Source: Aerobium sp039839275 (GTDB taxonomy: Bacteria > Pseudomonadota > Alphaproteobacteria > Rhizobiales > Rhizobiaceae). Taken from it: 64,000 nucleotides of DNA. Location: assembly GCF_039839275.1 (NCBI RefSeq), contig NZ_JBDOQP010000007.1:62001-126000 (forward strand), read 5' to 3'. How positions within the stretch are numbered: position 1 is the stretch's first letter; each line of letters starts with the position of its first letter. The notes beneath the pieces were generated by a model that had not been told where the DNA came from, made no database searches, and was given only the letters and a program-made list of their open reading frames with translations. This document shows positions 50,569 through 58,778 of the stretch, in pieces. The position numbers and the translations under genes were made by a program.

Positions 50569-51360
50569 TCAGGCCGTCTTCTGGATCGTCTTGAGCAACG
50601 CACGGTGGATCGGTTCGTTGCCGGCGACGATGCTGCCTTCGTCGAACATGTCCTGCCCACCCTTGTGGTCGGTACAGAAGCCACCGGCCTCGCGCACCAG
50701 CAGGATGCCCGCAGCGACGTCCCAAGGCGCAAGCCAGTTTTCCCAGTAGCCGTCGACGCGTCCCGCCGCCACATAGGCGAGGTCGAGGGCGGCCGAGCCG
50801 AACCTGCGGATGCCGGCGGTCTCTCCCATGACGTTCTTGAGTTCGAGCAGCGCCCGGCCATGATGGCCGCGTCCGAGATGCGGGACGCCGGTGCTCACCA
50901 CCGCGTCGGAGAGATGCTTGCGCGCCGCGACACGAAGCCGGCGGTCGTTCATGAACGCGCCGCCGCCGCGTTCGGCGGTATAGAGCTCGTCCATCGCCGG
51001 GTTGTAGACGACACCGGCGACGATCTGGCCCTGCCGCTCCAGCGCGATCGAGATCGAGAAGATCGGGATGCCGTGCAGGAAGTTGGTGGTGCCGTCGAGC
51101 GGATCGACGATCCAGCGGTGCTGGTCGTCATCGCCTTCGACGGCGCCGCGCTCCTCCATCAGGAAGGAATAGCCCGGCCGAACCTTGGAAAGCTCGGCGT
51201 GGATGATCTCTTCCGCCTTGCGATCGGCCTGGCTGACATAGTCGCCGGGTCCCTTCAGGGACACCTGCAGGTTCTGGACCTCGCCAAAGTCGCGCGCCAG
51301 CGACCGGCCGGCCTTCATGGCGGTCTGCACCATGACGTTGATGATCGCTGAGCGGGCCAT
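50569..51360 (-). CDS. suhB: inositol monophosphatase family protein
   Basis: A 263-residue Mg-dependent phosphatase: FLMEERGAVEG (metal Glu), WIVDPLDGTTNFLHGIPIFSISIAL (diagnostic motif 1), and WDVAAGILLVREAGG (motif 2). SuhB-type enzymes hydrolyse inositol 1-phosphate; E. coli SuhB also joins antitermination complexes. It lies 27 bases downstream of efp on the same strand. Confidence 0.95.
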   Translation of the reverse strand: MARSAIINVMVQTAMKAGRSLARDFGEVQNLQVSLKGPGDYVSQADRKAEEIIHAELSKVRPGYSFLMEERGAVEGDDDQHRWIVDPLDGTTNFLHGIPIFSISIALERQGQIVAGVVYNPAMDELYTAERGGGAFMNDRRLRVAARKHLSDAVVSTGVPHLGRGHHGRALLELKNVMGETAGIRRFGSAALDLAYVAAGRVDGYWENWLAPWDVAAGILLVREAGGFCTDHKGGQDMFDEGSIVAGNEPIHRALLKTIQKTA

Positions 51361-51387
51361 GAGGTAATCCGTCTCGTGCTGGCCGCG

Positions 51388-51954
51388 TCAGTCGGCGCGG
51401 CGCAGGTAGGTGATTTCGTTGGTGTCGACGACGATGCGCTCGCCGGACGAGATGAATGGCGGCACCAGGACACGGATGCCGTTTTCGAGCACTGCCGGCT
51501 TGTAGGACGAGGCAGCGGTCTGGCCCTTCACGACCGGGTCGGCTTCGGTGATGGTCAGCGTCACGTGATCGGGCAGCGAGATGCCGATCGGGCGCTCTTC
51601 ATGCAGCTCCACGGTAACCTTCATGCCGTCCTGCAGGAACGCGGCGCGATCGCCGACGAAATCCTTGAGGAGTTCGAGCTGCTCGTAGCTCTCGTCGTCC
51701 ATGAACACCAACGCCTCCCCCTGCTCGTAGAGGAAGGTGAAGTCCTTCTGCTCGAGGCGAACCTTCTCGACCGTTTCGGCAGCGCGGAAGCGCTCGTTCA
51801 GCTTGGTGCCGTTGATGAGGTTCTTCAACTCGACCTGGTTGTAGGCGCCGCCCTTGCCGGGCTTCACCGCATTGGTCTTCACCGCCACCCACAGGCCGCC
51901 ATCGTGCTCGATGACATTGCCGGGACGGATTTCGTTGCCGTTGATCTTAGCCAT
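51388..51954 (-). CDS. efp: translation elongation factor P
   Basis: Relieves ribosome stalling at polyproline. A 188-residue three-domain protein: MAKINGNEIRPGNVIEHDGGLWVAVKTNAVKPGKGGAYNQVELKNL, with KPGKGGA carrying the Lys that is beta-lysylated in other species; GDRAAFLQDGMKVTVELHEERPIGISLPDHVTLTITEADP; and the terminal ISSGERIVVDTNEITYLRRAD. Upstream in-frame sequence is not part of the family, so ATG 51954 is used. Confidence 0.97.
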   Translation of the reverse strand: MAKINGNEIRPGNVIEHDGGLWVAVKTNAVKPGKGGAYNQVELKNLINGTKLNERFRAAETVEKVRLEQKDFTFLYEQGEALVFMDDESYEQLELLKDFVGDRAAFLQDGMKVTVELHEERPIGISLPDHVTLTITEADPVVKGQTAASSYKPAVLENGIRVLVPPFISSGERIVVDTNEITYLRRAD

Positions 51955-52101
51955 TGCTCGTTTCCGGGATTTCTGGTCGCATACCGTAGCCGGCACGCAT
52001 TCGGCGCTTCCAAGACCACAAAACGCCGCGCGAAGCAAGATAGCGCGCTACAGGACGGCGGATGCAGTCGAGCGACGTATCGAGTTCGGCCCGCACTCCG
52101 G

Positions 52102-53058
52102 CTACAGAATGGCGGCGCGTCGCCTGGCGAGGTCAAGTTCCTCTTCGGTGAGGCCGTCGATGTGGTCTTCCATCACCTGGTCGACGAGCCCGGCGCGGCG
52201 CGCGCGCAGATACCAGGCGACGGCCGTCACCCTGTCGGCCTCGACGCCGACGCCGGAACGGTAGAGCTTGGCGACCCGGTTCTGCGCAGCGGGATTGCCG
52301 GCGCGAGCAGCGCGCATCAGCCACGCAAAACCGGCCTTTTCCTGCTCGGCGCCGCCGCGACCCTCGACCAGCATCGTGCCGAGTTCGATCTGGGCGGTGT
52401 CGTAGTTCTGGTTCGCGGCCAGTTCCAGCCAGTAGCGGGCCTTGTCCAGGTCGACCGGTTTGCCGCCGGTGCCGTTGCGAAAAAACTGCGCCATCGCGTA
52501 CTGCGCATCCGCAAGACCGCCTTCGGCCGCCATTTCGTAATATTCCGCGGCCCGCTCGCGTCCACGTTCGGTCGGGTCGCGATCAGCCAGCATCTGGGCG
52601 AAGTTGAACCGTGCGAGGCGGTGACCGGCATCCGCGGCGCGCTCCATCAGCGAAAAGGCCCGCTCTTCGTCGCGAAATTCGGCGCCGCCGTCGAGCAGGA
52701 TCATGGCGAGCTGGAACAGTGCTTCGGGAACGTCTTGCTCGGCGGCCTTCCCGTACCATTCCACGGCTTTGGCCATGTCGCGGCGGACGCCGAGACCGCT
52801 GGAATAGATCTCGCCGATCAACGCCTGTGCCGCAGGATCGCCGTCGAGCGCCAACGGCGTGGCGAGGTTGAGGGCCGTGATGTAGTAGCCGCGCTGATAA
52901 GCGCTGTAGGCTGCATCGGCTGGCCGGCTGCCGAAGCGGTCGGGATCGATCGCCTCGATTTCAGGCGCGGTTACCCTGCCGCCATCGGGCGCGAGCTGCT
53001 GGGCCGATCCAGGGGTGGCGGCAAGCAGCCCGATCAGGACGAGAACAGTGCGTCGCAT
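52102..53058 (-). CDS. Sel1-like repeat protein, exported
   Basis: A 318-residue protein with signal peptide (MRRTVLVLIGLLAATPGSA) and four or more Sel1-like (SLR) repeats of about 36 residues: 'AQALIGEIYSSGLGVRRDMAKAVEWYGKAAEQDVPEAL', 'RLARFNFAQMLADRDPTERGRERAAEYYEMAAEGG', 'ADAQYAMAQFFRNGTGGKPVDLDKARYWLELAANQ' and one more. SLR proteins are periplasmic adaptors. It follows the ThiE-like gene after 10 bases. ATG 53058 is chosen because it gives a clean signal peptide; 53079 is an alternative. Confidence 0.85.
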   Translation of the reverse strand: MRRTVLVLIGLLAATPGSAQQLAPDGGRVTAPEIEAIDPDRFGSRPADAAYSAYQRGYYITALNLATPLALDGDPAAQALIGEIYSSGLGVRRDMAKAVEWYGKAAEQDVPEALFQLAMILLDGGAEFRDEERAFSLMERAADAGHRLARFNFAQMLADRDPTERGRERAAEYYEMAAEGGLADAQYAMAQFFRNGTGGKPVDLDKARYWLELAANQNYDTAQIELGTMLVEGRGGAEQEKAGFAWLMRAARAGNPAAQNRVAKLYRSGVGVEADRVTAVAWYLRARRAGLVDQVMEDHIDGLTEEELDLARRRAAIL

Positions 53059-53068
53059 GGTCCTGGCG

Positions 53069-53716
53069 TCAACCCTCATCGAAGCGGGGTGCCTGGTCGA
53101 GCAATTCATTGGCGCGGGCGACAGCTTGCGCAGGGTCGATGCCATCGCCGAACACGGCCGCGGACAGCGCGACGAAATCGACTCCGGTTTCGGCCACGGC
53201 GGCCAGACCTGCCAGATCCGAACCGGCCATCACGATGCAGGGAATGCGCACCATCTCTCCCCACCACTCGCCAAGCTTGAGGTTGCGCGGGTGCGGCTCC
53301 GGCTTGTTGTCGTAGCCGAACTTGCCAAAGAACATGTAATCCGGCTGGACCTCGCCAAGTTCGAGCGCGTCGTCGCGGGTTGTCGCACCACCGGTGCCGA
53401 CCATCAGTTTCGCCTGGTGCTTCTCGACGATCTCTGCCAGCGCCTGCTTGGAACCTTCGAAATGGATGCCGTCGGCGCGGCAGCGCGCGGCGATGCGCGG
53501 ATCGCCGGCGATCATGACGGCGAGGCCTGCCGCCTGCGCGCCGGGGATGATCGCTTCCGCATAGCTCTGGAACTCATCGTCGTCGGCCTCCCACTGCGGC
53601 AGGATGAGAGAGGCAACATCGCCGCCCTCAAACGCCGACAGGATGCGCTTCGGCTCCTCGCGGGGCGGAGCGATGAGGACAATGCGGCAGCGGTCGGGCG
53701 CTTCGGTCGGGTTCAT
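53069..53716 (-). CDS. ThiE-like thiamine phosphate synthase domain protein
   Basis: A 215-residue TIM-barrel protein with ThiE/TenI features: CRIVLIAPP, GLAVMIAGDPRIAARCRADGIHFEGSKQAL, KLMVGTGGATTRDDALELGEVQPDYMFFGKFGYDN, IPCIVMAGSDLAGLAAVAETGVDFVALSAAVF. Canonical ThiE motifs (HLGQxD, GxSxH, GPVFxTxTK, IGGI) are altered: for example GIHFEGS and MAGSD. So it may not be a thiamine phosphate synthase. It leads a two-gene operon with the Sel1 protein. Confidence 0.78.
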   Translation of the reverse strand: MNPTEAPDRCRIVLIAPPREEPKRILSAFEGGDVASLILPQWEADDDEFQSYAEAIIPGAQAAGLAVMIAGDPRIAARCRADGIHFEGSKQALAEIVEKHQAKLMVGTGGATTRDDALELGEVQPDYMFFGKFGYDNKPEPHPRNLKLGEWWGEMVRIPCIVMAGSDLAGLAAVAETGVDFVALSAAVFGDGIDPAQAVARANELLDQAPRFDEG

Positions 53717-53888
53717 GGTGTTCCTGCGCGGGTTCGGCCTCAATGGCGGGCGATCGTGGTGGGAATGCGGCATAGAACACGCGGCGCGTTTTGAACAGCA
53801 TCGCATGTGGCGGGGCGCCGATGTCATGGTCTCGCCAAGGCGATCGATTGCGGATATGGCTTTGCGCGAAAGGCCAGCCTACCGCGAA

Positions 53889-54659
53889 ATGGAATCCCTC
53901 CTCACCGATCCCTGGTTCTACGCCGCCGCCCTGCCGGCGGTGATCGTCGTCGGCCTGTCCAAGGGCGGGCTGGGTGGCGCGACCGCGCTGATCGGCGTGC
54001 CGCTGATGGCGCTGGTGGTGTCGCCGGTGCAGGCGGCGGCGATCCTGCTTCCCATCCTGATCGTGATGGACATGGTATCGCTCTGGGCATGGCGCGGCGA
54101 GCGCGACCCCATGACATTGAAGCTGATGCTGCCTGGCGCGCTTGCGGGCATCGCCATCGGCTGGCTGACGGCGGCCATGGTGACGGCGGGCGCCGTCCGG
54201 CTCATCGTCGGGATCGTCTCGCTGGCGTTCTTCTTGCGCTGGGTCCTTCAGAAGCTGTCGTCGGCAGACAGGACACGGCCGCACCACGCGGGCAAGGCGA
54301 CGGTGTGGGCGCTAGTGTCCGGCTTCACCAGCTTTGTCGCCCACGCGGGCGGGCCGCCCTACCAGGTCTACGCGCTGCCCCTCAAGCAGAGCCCGTCGAT
54401 CTATGTCGGCACGAGTGTCGTCTTCTTCGCCATCGTCAATGCGGTGAAGCTGGTGCCCTATTTCGCGCTCGGCCAGTTCGATGGCACCAATCTCACCGCA
54501 TCCGCCGTGCTGATGCCGATCGCGCCGGTGGCGACACTCGCTGGAGCGTGGATCGTCCGGCGCATGAAGCCCGAGATCTTCTATCCGTTCATGTACACGA
54601 TGGTCCTGGTCGTCGGCTCCAAGCTCGTCTGGGACGGGATCATCGAAATCTGGGGATGA
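53889..54659 (+). CDS. TauE/SafE (TSUP) family permease 1
   Basis: A 256-residue membrane protein with about eight hydrophobic helices: WFYAAALPAVIVVGLSKGGLGGATALIGVPLMALVVSPVQAAAILLPILIVMDM (the 'GLSKGG.GG' start of TauE), and VSGFTSFVAHAGGPPYQVYALPL (the repeat 'GF.S..AHAGGPP'). TSUP permeases export sulfite, sulfoacetate or organic acids. The start at 53889 is the most family-like of several in-frame ATGs. It precedes the acyl-CoA ligase. Confidence 0.9.
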   Translation: MESLLTDPWFYAAALPAVIVVGLSKGGLGGATALIGVPLMALVVSPVQAAAILLPILIVMDMVSLWAWRGERDPMTLKLMLPGALAGIAIGWLTAAMVTAGAVRLIVGIVSLAFFLRWVLQKLSSADRTRPHHAGKATVWALVSGFTSFVAHAGGPPYQVYALPLKQSPSIYVGTSVVFFAIVNAVKLVPYFALGQFDGTNLTASAVLMPIAPVATLAGAWIVRRMKPEIFYPFMYTMVLVVGSKLVWDGIIEIWG

Positions 54660-54707
54660 TGACGACCGCGCGGCCATGTGCATAATCCCGCGCGCAGGAG
54701 GGAGACC

Positions 54708-56348
54708 ATGACCAATCCATACGCAATCGGCCTCGACAAGAATGCCGCCAATTATCAGCCGCTGACCCCGCTTTCCTACCTCGAACGGGCGGCGAAGGTG
54801 TTCCCGGATCAGCTTGCCATCATTCATGGCGCCACCCGGTGGACCTACCGCGAGTTCTGGCGGCGGTCCCTCAAGCTCGCTTCGGCGCTGGCCGAGCGGG
54901 GCGTCGGCAAGGGCGACACGGTGACGGTGATGCTGTCAAACACGCCGCCGATGCTGGAAGCGCATTTCGGCGTGCCGATGGTCAAGGCGGTGCTGCATTC
55001 GCTGAACACGCGGCTCGATGCCGCCATCGTCGCCTTCCAGCTCGACCATGCTGAAACCAAGGTGCTGATCATCGACCGCGAGTTCTCCGGGGTCGTGAAG
55101 GAAGCGCTGGCGCTGGCAAGCGTGAAGCCGCTGGTCATCGACTATGACGATCCCGACTATGGCGACGACGCCCCCTATGCCAAGGGCGAGCGGCTCGGCA
55201 CGATCGACTATGAGGATTTCGTCGCTTCAGGCGACGATGGATTTGCGTGGTCGATGCCCGACGACGAATGGGACGCGATCTCGCTGAACTACACGTCGGG
55301 GACCACGGGCAACCCCAAGGGCGTCGTCTACCACCATCGCGGTGCGGCGCTGATGGCCTATGCAAACACGATCCACGCCGGCATGGGGCGCCATCCGGTC
55401 TATCTGTGGACGCTGCCGATGTTTCATTGCAACGGCTGGTGTTTTCCCTGGACGCTCGCCGTGACCGGCGGGACGCATGTCTGCCTGCGCTGGGTGCGCG
55501 CCAGGGCGATGTACGATGCGATCGCCGATCACGGCGTCACCCATCTGTGCGGCGCACCGGTGGTGATGTCGACGCTGATCAACGCGGCAGCCGCAGACAA
55601 GCGCGACTTCCCGCAGACAGTCACGTTCAACACCGCAGCCGCGCCGCCGCCGGAGGCGGTGCTGTCAGGCATGGCAGATGCCGGTTTCGCCGTTACCCAC
55701 CTTTACGGGCTGACCGAGACCTACGGACCGGCGGTGGTCAACGAATGGCATTCCAACTGGGACCATCTGGATCGCAACGCGCGCACGGTGAAAAAAGCGC
55801 GACAGGGCGTGCGCTATGCGGCGCTCGAGGAACTAACCGTCATGGACCCGGCAACCATGCAACGGACACCGCCGGATGGCGAGACCATCGGCGAAGTGAT
55901 GTTCCGCGGCAACATCGTCATGAAGGGCTATCTGAAGAACACCAAGGCCACCGACGAGGCGTTTGCCGGCGGTTGGTTCCATTCGGGAGACCTGGGGGTG
56001 ATGCACCGCGACGGTTATATCCAGCTCAAGGACCGTTCCAAGGACATCATCATCTCCGGTGGCGAGAACATTTCCTCGATTGAGGTCGAGGACGCGCTTT
56101 ACAAGCACCCGGCGGTCGCTTCGTGCGGCGTGGTGGCGCGGCCTGACGACAAATGGGGCGAGACACCCGTGGCCTATGTCGAGCTCAAGCTGGGCACGAG
56201 CGCAAGCGAAGAGGAGATCATCGAACACTGCCGCGGCCTGCTGGCGCGCTTCAAGTGCCCGCGCACCGTCGTATTCGCGGAGATCCCCAAGACGTCGACC
56301 GGGAAGATCCAGAAGTTCAGGCTACGGGACATGGCCAGGGAGTTGTAA
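54708..56348 (+). CDS. acyl-CoA synthetase (AMP-forming), medium/short chain
   Basis: A 546-residue ANL enzyme: LTPLSYLERAAKVFPDQLAIIHGATRWTYREF, P-loop LNYTSGTTGNPKGVVYHHRGA, LPMFHCNGWCFPWTLAVTGG, HLYGLTETYGP, WFHSGDLGVMHRDGYIQLKDRSKDIIISGGENISSIEVEDALY and the hinge PKTSTGKIQKFRLRDMA with catalytic Lys. The pattern resembles AlkK and the DmdB-like ligases, so medium-chain fatty acids or methylmercaptopropionate are likely substrates. AGGAGGGAG precedes ATG 54708. It follows a TauE-like permease gene by 48 bases. Confidence 0.93.
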   Translation: MTNPYAIGLDKNAANYQPLTPLSYLERAAKVFPDQLAIIHGATRWTYREFWRRSLKLASALAERGVGKGDTVTVMLSNTPPMLEAHFGVPMVKAVLHSLNTRLDAAIVAFQLDHAETKVLIIDREFSGVVKEALALASVKPLVIDYDDPDYGDDAPYAKGERLGTIDYEDFVASGDDGFAWSMPDDEWDAISLNYTSGTTGNPKGVVYHHRGAALMAYANTIHAGMGRHPVYLWTLPMFHCNGWCFPWTLAVTGGTHVCLRWVRARAMYDAIADHGVTHLCGAPVVMSTLINAAAADKRDFPQTVTFNTAAAPPPEAVLSGMADAGFAVTHLYGLTETYGPAVVNEWHSNWDHLDRNARTVKKARQGVRYAALEELTVMDPATMQRTPPDGETIGEVMFRGNIVMKGYLKNTKATDEAFAGGWFHSGDLGVMHRDGYIQLKDRSKDIIISGGENISSIEVEDALYKHPAVASCGVVARPDDKWGETPVAYVELKLGTSASEEEIIEHCRGLLARFKCPRTVVFAEIPKTSTGKIQKFRLRDMAREL

Positions 56349-56431
56349 ACCTGCGCGGCGGGGGAAGCAGGCGCGGACGCTGCGTAAATTGTCTCGATAC
56401 GGGACAAATTTTCGGCTTGTTAACCATTCTG

Positions 56432-56446
56432 TTAAGCTTCGGTTAA
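56432..56446. promoter_or_regulatory. CtrA-type box 1 (TTAA-N7-TTAA)
   Basis: TTAA (56432-56435), GCTTCGG, TTAA (56443-56446): the full two-half-site form recognised by the cell-cycle regulator CtrA. A third TTAA at 56420-56423 lies just upstream. The box sits about 25 bases before the expected start of the small transcript that ends at the terminator near 56564. Confidence 0.65.
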
Positions 56447-56467
56447 GCTTTACATGTCATTACTGTG

Positions 56468-56564
56468 GGCATCCAGTGATCTGGATTCTTACCGAGTGGC
56501 CGAGCCACTCCGTTTGACGCCTCCCTGTTTAACTCCTGAGAGCCGCTTTTGCGGCTCTTTTTTT
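56468..56564 (+). ncRNA. candidate small RNA upstream of rcdA
   Basis: A compact unit with no ORF: hairpin ATCCAG-TGAT-CTGGAT (56471-56486), hairpin GAGTGGC-CGA-GCCACTC (56494-56510), a single-stranded GACGCCTCCC...AACTCC stretch that is complementary to Shine-Dalgarno sequences, and an intrinsic terminator (56539-56564). A CtrA-type box lies just upstream at 56432-56446. Size and architecture are those of rhizobial trans-acting sRNAs. Start point is estimated. Confidence 0.6.
56539..56564 (+). terminator. strong intrinsic terminator
   Basis: AGAGCCGC (56539-56546), TTTT, GCGGCTCT (56551-56558), then seven T (56558-56564). It lies 190 bases after the acyl-CoA ligase stop and 178 bases before rcdA. 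It can end the acyl-CoA ligase transcript or, more likely, an independent small RNA that starts near 56468. Confidence 0.92.
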
Positions 56565-56599
56565 GTCTTGCGGCAGCCCCGGGAGCCTGCTCATCCACG

Positions 56600-56614
56600 T
56601 TAACCCTTTGTTAA
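56600..56614. promoter_or_regulatory. CtrA-type box 2 (TTAA-N7-TTAA), promoter of rcdA
   Basis: TTAA (56600-56603), CCCTTTG, TTAA (56611-56614), within the context GTTAACC...GTTAAAC, an almost ideal CtrA site. It follows the terminator and precedes the rcdA ATG by 128 bases, so it should regulate rcdA itself. Confidence 0.7.
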
Positions 56615-56741
56615 ACACGCACTTGCGTTTGGCCCCTCGGGGGATCAAATTGCCTGTTCCATCGTTTAAGCAGCGCGGCTCACGGGCCGCACGCCATTTC
56701 GATGGTCAGGCGGCGTCGAGAGTTCACGGGGTAGCGTTCAC

Positions 56742-57275
56742 ATGCAAGAGCAGGGTTTCGAGACCGGCAACACCATCAAGCTCGCCGAAAGGCGCGTGTT
56801 CTCCAACTCGTTCAAACCGCTTTACAATGAAGGCATGGCGCTGGTCGAACAGGCGGCGGAGTACCTCGACGGAGAGGGCCGAGCTGCAGCCAAGTCGCTG
56901 TCGCGGGTCGGCGCGACGCTCTATGCCGCCGAATCAATGCGGCTGACCACCCGCCTGATGCAGATCGCGTCCTGGCTGCTTTTGCAGCGCGCTGCCAATT
57001 CCGGCGAGATGACGCGCGATCAGGTAGCCTCGGAAAAATCCAAGGTGAGGCTCGACACGGCGTCGGCACAGGACGACACCCCGGGATGGTCGGACCTGCC
57101 GGAATCCTTCCGCGCAATCGTCGATCATTCGCTGCGCCTGCAGGCGCTGGTTCGGCGCATGGACGACCAGATTTATGGCGAGATCGTTGGCCGGGGTCCG
57201 GTCGGTGCCGTGCGGACGGGCAATCCGGTGTCCGACCAGCTCAATCTCCTGCAGACCGCATTCGCGCGCGGCTGA
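56742..57275 (+). CDS. rcdA: RcdA-family regulator (DUF1465)
   Basis: A 177-residue helical soluble protein: TIKLAERRVFSNSFKPLYNEGMALVEQAAEYLDGEGRAAAKSLSRVGATLYAAESMRLTTRLMQIASWLLLQRAANSGEM, then WSDLPESFRAIVDHSLRLQALVRRMDDQIYGE. This matches DUF1465; its Caulobacter member RcdA is an adaptor that brings CtrA and other proteins to ClpXP for degradation. Two CtrA-type boxes lie upstream, one directly in its promoter region. Its stop abuts the convergent TauE-like gene. Confidence 0.92.
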   Translation: MQEQGFETGNTIKLAERRVFSNSFKPLYNEGMALVEQAAEYLDGEGRAAAKSLSRVGATLYAAESMRLTTRLMQIASWLLLQRAANSGEMTRDQVASEKSKVRLDTASAQDDTPGWSDLPESFRAIVDHSLRLQALVRRMDDQIYGEIVGRGPVGAVRTGNPVSDQLNLLQTAFARG

Positions 57276-58067
57276 TCAGCCGCCCAGCGCTGCCGCGGCG
57301 GCGTGAAAGACCCTGTCGAAAACCGGCAGCGCGAGGATGGCGGCGGCCAGGATGAGCGTGAAGGTGGCGATGCGGTAGAGCCTCTCGCCGCCGCGCGTGA
57401 AAGCGGACGTTCCCGCCACTATGCCTGCAAAGTAGAGCGGCGCGGCAATCAGCGCCCGCATGGCGACTTCCCACTGGAACAGGCCTGCGATCCAGAGATT
57501 GCCGAGCGCGACGAACTCGCCAATGAAGAACAGCGAGAGCAGGTTGGCGCGAACCAGAACGGCCGGCAGCCCGGCGGTCATCCAGTAGGCGATCACCGGT
57601 GGACCGGGCACGGACGCGATTCCCGACAGGGTGCCGGCAACACCGCCAACCGCGAACGACGTCGCCAGGTTGCGCGGACCGTGATAGGTCCAGCGCGACC
57701 AAAGCACCCCGACACAGGCAAGGATAGCGAGGCTGATGAGCCAGCGCAGGACCTCTTCGTCGCCATTGACGAGGATGAAGACGCCGATCGGGAAGCAGAC
57801 GAACAGACCCGCCGCCACCGGCACAACCTCCCGCCATACGGCGATGCGCAGCGCCGGCAGGGTGACGGGGATGGTCGGCAGCGAATCCATCAACACGACG
57901 ATGGCGAGCGCTGCCTGTGGTCCGTAGATGGCGCCTGCAACCGGCGCCACGATCATGCCGGTGCCGAACCCCGAAATTCCCCTTGCGATGCCCGCAAGCG
58001 TCACCACCGCGAGCAGGACGAGAAAAGGTAGGTCGAACGGCGGAAAGGGCCAGTCAAGCGGGTTCAT
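57276..58067 (-). CDS. TauE/SafE (TSUP) family permease 2
   Basis: A 263-residue membrane protein with seven to eight helices: FLVLLAVVTLAGIARGISGFGTGMIVAPVAGAIYGPQAALAIVVLMDSLPTIPVTLPAL (the 'GxxxGISGFG' repeat), and FAVGGVAGTLSGIASVPGPPVIAYWM (second repeat with 'GIxSxPGPPV'). A different branch from the permease at 53889. Substrate unknown, sulfur oxyanion or organic anion export is likely. Convergent with rcdA with no gap. Confidence 0.9.
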   Translation of the reverse strand: MNPLDWPFPPFDLPFLVLLAVVTLAGIARGISGFGTGMIVAPVAGAIYGPQAALAIVVLMDSLPTIPVTLPALRIAVWREVVPVAAGLFVCFPIGVFILVNGDEEVLRWLISLAILACVGVLWSRWTYHGPRNLATSFAVGGVAGTLSGIASVPGPPVIAYWMTAGLPAVLVRANLLSLFFIGEFVALGNLWIAGLFQWEVAMRALIAAPLYFAGIVAGTSAFTRGGERLYRIATFTLILAAAILALPVFDRVFHAAAAALGG

Positions 58068-58203
58068 GGCGCCGCTGTCACATGCCGGAGGCGGGTCCGC
58101 TAGGGCACAATGCGGCGGCACCCGATGGGCCAACCCAAACATCTGTTTCTGATTTGTTCACTTTCGCATGGCATTCCACGGTCGATGGAATAGGGTGGCT
58201 TGC

Positions 58204-58722
58204 ATGAACAGCGCGATTCGAATCATCGGCATCGATCCCGGCCTGCGCCGAACAGGCTGGGGGATTGTCGAGGCTCAGGCCAATTCGCTGCGTTTCGTGG
58301 CGGCAGGCACGGTTCACTCCAACGGCAAGGCCGATCTCGCCTCGCGGCTGTGCGAGCTTCATGACGGCTTGTCCGCCATCGTCCATGGTCAGAGGCCGGA
58401 CGAGGCGGCGGTAGAACAGACCTTCGTCAACAAGGACGCGACCGCCACCCTCAAGCTCGGCCAGGCCCGGGGCATCGCCATGCTGGTCCCGGCCCTTGCC
58501 GGTCTGCCGGTGGCGGAATATGCACCCAATGCCGTGAAGAAGGCGGTGATCGGCGTCGGCCACGGCGACAAGAAGCAGATCCACATGATGGTGCGCGTGC
58601 TGATGCCGAAGGCGACGTTCGATACCGACGACGCCGCCGATGCGCTGGCGATCGCCATCTGCCATGCGCATCATCGTCAAAGCGTCGCCGGCAGGCTGGC
58701 CGCATTGGCCCGGGCCAGCTAG
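58204..58722 (+). CDS. ruvC: crossover junction endodeoxyribonuclease RuvC
   Basis: Resolves Holliday junctions. A 172-residue RNase-H-fold nuclease with IIGIDPGLRRTGWGIVE (first catalytic Asp in IDPG, about 8-12), AAVEQTFVNKDATATLKLGQARGIAML (Glu), and FDTDDAADALAIAICHAHH (catalytic Asp pair). ATG 58204 starts MNSAIRIIGIDPG. It is separated from ruvA by an inserted vapBC pair, unlike the usual ruvC-ruvA spacing. Confidence 0.97.
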   Translation: MNSAIRIIGIDPGLRRTGWGIVEAQANSLRFVAAGTVHSNGKADLASRLCELHDGLSAIVHGQRPDEAAVEQTFVNKDATATLKLGQARGIAMLVPALAGLPVAEYAPNAVKKAVIGVGHGDKKQIHMMVRVLMPKATFDTDDAADALAIAICHAHHRQSVAGRLAALARAS

Positions 58723-58730
58723 CTATGTTC

Positions 58731-58759
58731 TTGACTTGTTCTGTTGTGGGCAGTAAGTA
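58731..58759 (+). promoter_or_regulatory. sigma-70-type promoter of vapBC (ruv operon)
   Basis: TTGACT (58731-58736), 17-base spacer, TAAGTA (58754-58759), nine bases after the ruvC stop. It overlaps the left arm of the palindrome at 58757-58777, so the AbrB-type antitoxin would control it. Confidence 0.65.
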
Positions 58760-58777
58760 ATACCTGAGAGGTATTAC
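58757..58777. promoter_or_regulatory. perfect 9-bp inverted repeat, vapBC operator
   Basis: GTAATACCT (58757-58765), GAG, AGGTATTAC (58769-58777): exact dyad ending one base before the antitoxin ATG and overlapping the -10 element. Such a site is typical for autoregulation by an AbrB/VapB antitoxin. It also includes the ribosome-binding AGAGG. Confidence 0.75.
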
Positions 58778-58778
58778 C

